DNA of 64,000 nt from UBA7434 sp042090785 (GTDB taxonomy: Bacteria; Pseudomonadota; Gammaproteobacteria; Pseudomonadales; UBA7434): assembly GCA_042090785.1 (NCBI GenBank), contig JBELIP010000005.1, positions 1 to 64,000 on the forward strand, given 5' to 3'. Of the stretch, positions 61,215 through 64,000 are shown in pieces; positions within the stretch are counted from its first letter, which is position 1; every line of letters starts with the position of its first letter. A program made the translations under genes and the position numbers. Under the pieces are notes generated by a model, which saw only the letters and a program-made list of their open reading frames with translations, did not search any database and was not told the DNA's origin.

Positions 61215-62202
61215 TCAAGATTTAGAAGCCGAAAATAAAGCGTTAACCAATGCCTTGTTACGTGAGCGCAAGGCAAGAAAATTAGCCGAAAGCTTACTTG
61301 AAGAAAGAGCGGTTGAATTGTTTTTAGCTAATGGTGAGCTTGAAAAAACCATAGAGACATTAAAAACCTCAAATTTACAGTTACTCCAGTCTGAGAAAAT
61401 GGCCTCTATTGGCCAATTAGCTGCAGGCGTTGCACACGAAATTAATAATCCGGTGGGTTTTATTTCCAGTAATCTAGGGACTTTGCGCGATTATATCGAA
61501 GAGGTTCGAAATATTATTGATGCGCAGCGTTTTTCTATTAAAGCCGGCGCTGAGTGTGTTGATGCGAAGCAGTATATGCAAGTTAATGCTAAGGCGATGA
61601 CTGACCTCAAGGCCTTATTAAAAAAAATAGATATCGATTTTTTAATGATGGATATGAATGATTTGTTGGATGAGTCGATTGACGGTGTTAAGCGAATTAG
61701 AAAAATTGTGGCTGACCTGCTCGATTTTTCACGGACTAACTCTTCGGATTATAAAAATACAGATATTAATGCATTGCTCGAAAAAACCATGAATGTTGCT
61801 TGGAATGAACTCAAGTATAAAACCGAAATTAATAAGAATTTTGGCGAGTTACCTGAGGTTTATTGCAACGACGGTAAAATAGCCCAAGTGCTTCTTAATT
61901 TATTTATCAATGCTTCTCATGCTATTCATGAGCGAGGGGAAATAACAATTACCACTCGACATATGGGCGATAATGTTAGTGTTATTATTGCTGACACTGG
62001 CGTCGGTATTCCCAAAAACATTATAGCCAATATTTTTGATCCTTTTTTCACTACTAAAACGAATAGTCAAGGTACAGGTTTGGGCTTACATATTGCTCGA
62101 AGTGTTATCGATGCGCACCAAGGGACTATTTCGGTGACTAGTGAGTTGGGTGTAGGGACGAGTTTTACTATTTTATTACCTGTTGCAGGGGTGAGTGATT
62201 AG
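61207..62202 (+). CDS. Cytosolic histidine kinase, second kinase, coupled to H-NOX
   Basis: A 331-residue soluble kinase. Residues 1-60 form a charged coiled coil (LRERKARKLAESLLEERAVELF), then His77 in AAGVAHEINNPVGFISSNLGTL, a ~100-residue helical insert, VADLLDFSRTNSSDYK, N-box (LLNLFINASHAIHE), DTGVGIP, FDPFFTTK and GTGLGLHIAR. It has no membrane or sensory domain. ATG 61207 overlaps the H-NOX gene, the layout of known H-NOX/HnoK pairs, so this is the best candidate for the direct H-NOX partner. Confidence 0.93.
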   Translation: MSNQDLEAENKALTNALLRERKARKLAESLLEERAVELFLANGELEKTIETLKTSNLQLLQSEKMASIGQLAAGVAHEINNPVGFISSNLGTLRDYIEEVRNIIDAQRFSIKAGAECVDAKQYMQVNAKAMTDLKALLKKIDIDFLMMDMNDLLDESIDGVKRIRKIVADLLDFSRTNSSDYKNTDINALLEKTMNVAWNELKYKTEINKNFGELPEVYCNDGKIAQVLLNLFINASHAIHERGEITITTRHMGDNVSVIIADTGVGIPKNIIANIFDPFFTTKTNSQGTGLGLHIARSVIDAHQGTISVTSELGVGTSFTILLPVAGVSD

Positions 62203-62269
62203 TGAATACACTTTTGGCTTAATATATCCTTAACTCACTATGATCTTGAATCAACAAGGAGAAAGCTAG

Positions 62270-62731
62270 ATGGACAGTCAGCGTAATTTACTATGTATTG
62301 ATGACGAGATAGGTATTTTAAAATCATTAAAGCGCTTATTGCGTCATGAGGCCTTTAATGTGTTAACGGCTGAAAGCGGTAGTGAGGCTTTAGCATTATT
62401 AGCCGCTAACGAGATACACGTTGTGTTGGTCGACCAGCATATGCCAGATATTGACGGACTTAGTTTGCTAAAAAAAATAAAAGTCCAATGCCCATCGGTT
62501 GTTGCTATTGTTCTATCAGGTTTGGTTGATCTAGAGCATATTCTGGCGGCAATTAACCGCGGTGAGGTAGAGCGTTTTCTAGCTAAACCGTGGAACGATG
62601 AAGAACTTAAAACAGTATTGAGACAATGTTTTCACTATTTCGATTTGGCTCAGGTCAATCTAGAGCTCAATGATTTAGTGAGTCAGCAAAAGAGCCAGTT
62701 AGAAAACATGAAAAATTTATTAGGTAAGTAG
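62270..62731 (+). CDS. Receiver-only response regulator 1
   Basis: A 153-residue protein with AGGAGA before the ATG. CheY-like receiver at residues 5-125: acidic pair Asp11-Asp12, phosphoacceptor Asp55 (VLVDQHMPD), then VLSG and KPW. The RGEVERFLAKPWNDEEL block is that of receivers normally joined to HD-GYP or PilZ-type outputs, but here only a short helical tail (about 126-153) follows. Probably a phosphorelay intermediate or diffusible signal. Confidence 0.9.
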   Translation: MDSQRNLLCIDDEIGILKSLKRLLRHEAFNVLTAESGSEALALLAANEIHVVLVDQHMPDIDGLSLLKKIKVQCPSVVAIVLSGLVDLEHILAAINRGEVERFLAKPWNDEELKTVLRQCFHYFDLAQVNLELNDLVSQQKSQLENMKNLLGK

Positions 62732-62739
62732 GGAGTAAT

Positions 62740-63186
62740 ATGGGGGATTTAGATTTTTTAAATTTTGAGACTCAAACAGAGACTGGTTTTGGAAACATGA
62801 CGGATACTAAAGCCATAGTAAAAGTACTTTTTGTTGATGATGAAAAATCCATATTGGTTGCTTTACGCCGTTTGTGCCGTAACACGGGTTGGGATATTTA
62901 TACCGCAGAAAGCGGTGATGAGGGATTAGCCATTATTGATGAGCACACTATCGATTTGGTCGTTTCTGATATGCGTATGCCAAATATGAATGGGGCGCAG
63001 TTCCTTGAGCAGGTGGTAGAAAGATCACCATCAACAGTGAGGATTTTATTAACCGGTTATTCCGAGGTTGCCGCTACGGTAGCAGCCATTGATAGAGGTA
63101 AGATTTTTTGTCACTGCACTAAGCCTTGGGATAACGACGAGTTTAGAGAAATACTTAATAAAGCCATTGCTTCGCGTAAAGAATAA
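62740..63186 (+). CDS. Receiver-only response regulator 2
   Basis: A 148-residue protein, 8 bp after the previous gene with GGGAG upstream. A variable N-terminus of ~25 residues precedes the receiver: Asp33-Asp34-Glu35, phosphoacceptor Asp77 (VVSDMRMPN), ILLTGYSE, and IFCHCTKPWDND. The last block matches RpfG/HD-GYP-type receivers, yet the protein ends just after the receiver. An internal start at Met20 (MTDTKAIVK) is possible. It ends the operon. Confidence 0.88.
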   Translation: MGDLDFLNFETQTETGFGNMTDTKAIVKVLFVDDEKSILVALRRLCRNTGWDIYTAESGDEGLAIIDEHTIDLVVSDMRMPNMNGAQFLEQVVERSPSTVRILLTGYSEVAATVAAIDRGKIFCHCTKPWDNDEFREILNKAIASRKE

Positions 63187-63424
63187 TTACGATAGTTTAA
63201 GCTCATTAAATAGGCGATATTGGGCTAAAAAATAAATAAAACCCTGTGTTTTCAAATATATACTTTAGTTGTCTAACCCTTATATCTAAACGATCTATTT
63301 CTTGCCCTTCATATCTTTTTCTATTCGCGTAATCATTCATTGAAAGCCATCATAACGTTTTATTTGCTTGTATTTTAGTAAGTTCAATAACGTTCAATGA
63401 CATTGCCAATAAGAGGAAATCATT

Positions 63425-63946
63425 ATGAAGCGATTATATTATTTAACATACGATATAGATGTAGCCGAATCGGTATCGAATCTTCTGCATGCGAACGGTA
63501 TCAATGATTGGAATTTTCATGTACTCAGTAAGGACGAAGCAGGGGTTAAAAAGCATCATTTGCATGCCGCAACACCCATCCATGAGTTAGATATATTACG
63601 CTCAGGTGAGCGCGGTTTATTTTTCGGTATTATCCTAGCCGTAATAATGATTGTTTTATTTGATCAGTTTACCTACTGGTTCGATATGTTTGGTTTATTA
63701 GGCGTGTTTGGTATCGGTTTGATGACCGTTGGTTTTTCCACATGGATTGGCGGTTTTGTTGGTATGCAAACAGAGAATTATAAAATAAGACGTTTTCATG
63801 ATGTTATAGCCAGTGGCGGCTATTTGTTGATGGTTGATGTAAAGCCAGAGCAAAAAGCGTCGATTGAGATATTACTTATGAATCAACATGGCGTTAGCAA
63901 AGCGGGCGAAGACACCACCTTGGTTACTCCCTTTCATCATGCATGA
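63425..63946 (+). CDS. Conserved two-helix membrane protein of unknown function
   Basis: A 173-residue protein with AGAGGAAA before the ATG. The N-terminal cytoplasmic domain (MKRLYYLTYDIDVAESVSNLLHANGINDWNFHVLSKDEAG..KHHLH) is conserved in uncharacterised proteins of Pseudomonas and relatives. Two membrane helices (about 64-83 and 93-116) follow, with Gly-rich packing, then a second cytoplasmic domain resembling the first (IASGGYLLMVDVKPEQ) and a His-rich end. A signalling or stress role is sometimes supposed; I cannot support any. A 238-bp gap separates it from the H-NOX operon, so it is likely independent. Confidence 0.75.
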   Translation: MKRLYYLTYDIDVAESVSNLLHANGINDWNFHVLSKDEAGVKKHHLHAATPIHELDILRSGERGLFFGIILAVIMIVLFDQFTYWFDMFGLLGVFGIGLMTVGFSTWIGGFVGMQTENYKIRRFHDVIASGGYLLMVDVKPEQKASIEILLMNQHGVSKAGEDTTLVTPFHHA

Positions 63947-63977
63947 TTAAGTCAATAGTGAACACGTAATTCACTCC

Positions 63978-64000
63978 ACCGGGTATACATGCCCGGTTTT
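63978..64000 (+). terminator. Terminator after the last gene (cut by window end)
   Basis: ACCGGG (63978-63983), loop, CCCGGT (63992-63997), then TTTT to the window end. Confidence 0.8.

Noticed and set aside
1..64000. tRNA, rRNA, insertion sequences, integrases, phage or toxin-antitoxin genes
   Set aside because: Looked for throughout and not seen; the accessory region has no visible mobility genes or flanking repeats.

Overview
The window reads as chromosome of a free-living, probably marine, Gammaproteobacterium from the Pseudomonadales/Cellvibrionales side of the class. Reasons: the gene orders suhB/trmJ-iscRSUA-hscBA-fdx-iscX ... ndk-rlmN-pilW-rodZ-hisS-yfgM-bamB-der and nlpD-rpoS-(fdxA-mutS, opposite strand) are those of Pseudomonas relatives, and this core is joined to a sulfatase-rich polysaccharide utilisation region. 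I see no tRNA, rRNA, CRISPR array, insertion sequence or phage gene. The species cannot be named from sequence alone.

Region 1 (1-16.6 kb) is accessory: a glycan utilisation locus with a clipped PEP-CTERM-type surface protein, a second secreted protein with a C-terminal anchor-like tail, two paralogous secreted right-handed beta-helix proteins, a FucP-type sugar symporter, a LacI-family regulator, a large TonB-dependent receptor, two formylglycine sulfatases, a GH3 glycosidase and a small EF-hand protein. The same 16-bp LacI-type operator lies in front of the TonB receptor and in front of the divergent sulfatase, each time oriented with its gene and overlapping the predicted -35, so the two arms look like one regulon. 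The glycan is not identifiable, but it is probably sulfated.

Region 2 (16.8-43.5 kb) is conserved core: suhB and trmJ, the iron-sulfur assembly operon under two abutting IscR-type sites, ispG, ndk, rlmN, pilW, rodZ, hisS, yfgM, bamB, der, prlC, then nlpD-rpoS facing fdxA and mutS. Two departures stand out. IspG is the long alpha/beta-proteobacterial type and has left its usual slot between rodZ and hisS. NlpD keeps every LytM catalytic residue that is lost in the textbook NlpD proteins.

Region 3 (43.6-50.2 kb) has gnd and then a tight cobO-btuC-btuD-btuF-srkA run for corrinoid uptake and adenosylation plus a stress kinase. Region 4 (50.4-58.2 kb) holds two very large exported mosaic proteins: a discoidin/thrombospondin-3/di-heme oxidoreductase fusion, and a lipoprotein with a 120-bp tandem thrombospondin-3 repeat array joined to a serine beta-lactamase-like domain. 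Region 5 (58.3-64 kb) has LpxO on the minus strand and then the most interesting small module in the window: a haem NO/O2-binding (H-NOX) protein between two paralogous cytosolic histidine kinases, followed by two receiver-only response regulators. It looks like a self-contained nitric-oxide phosphorelay without the known HnoB/HnoC/HnoD outputs.

Alternative starts (TTG/GTG) are common here; where the longest reading frame includes sequence upstream of a better ribosome binding site, I moved the start and say so.
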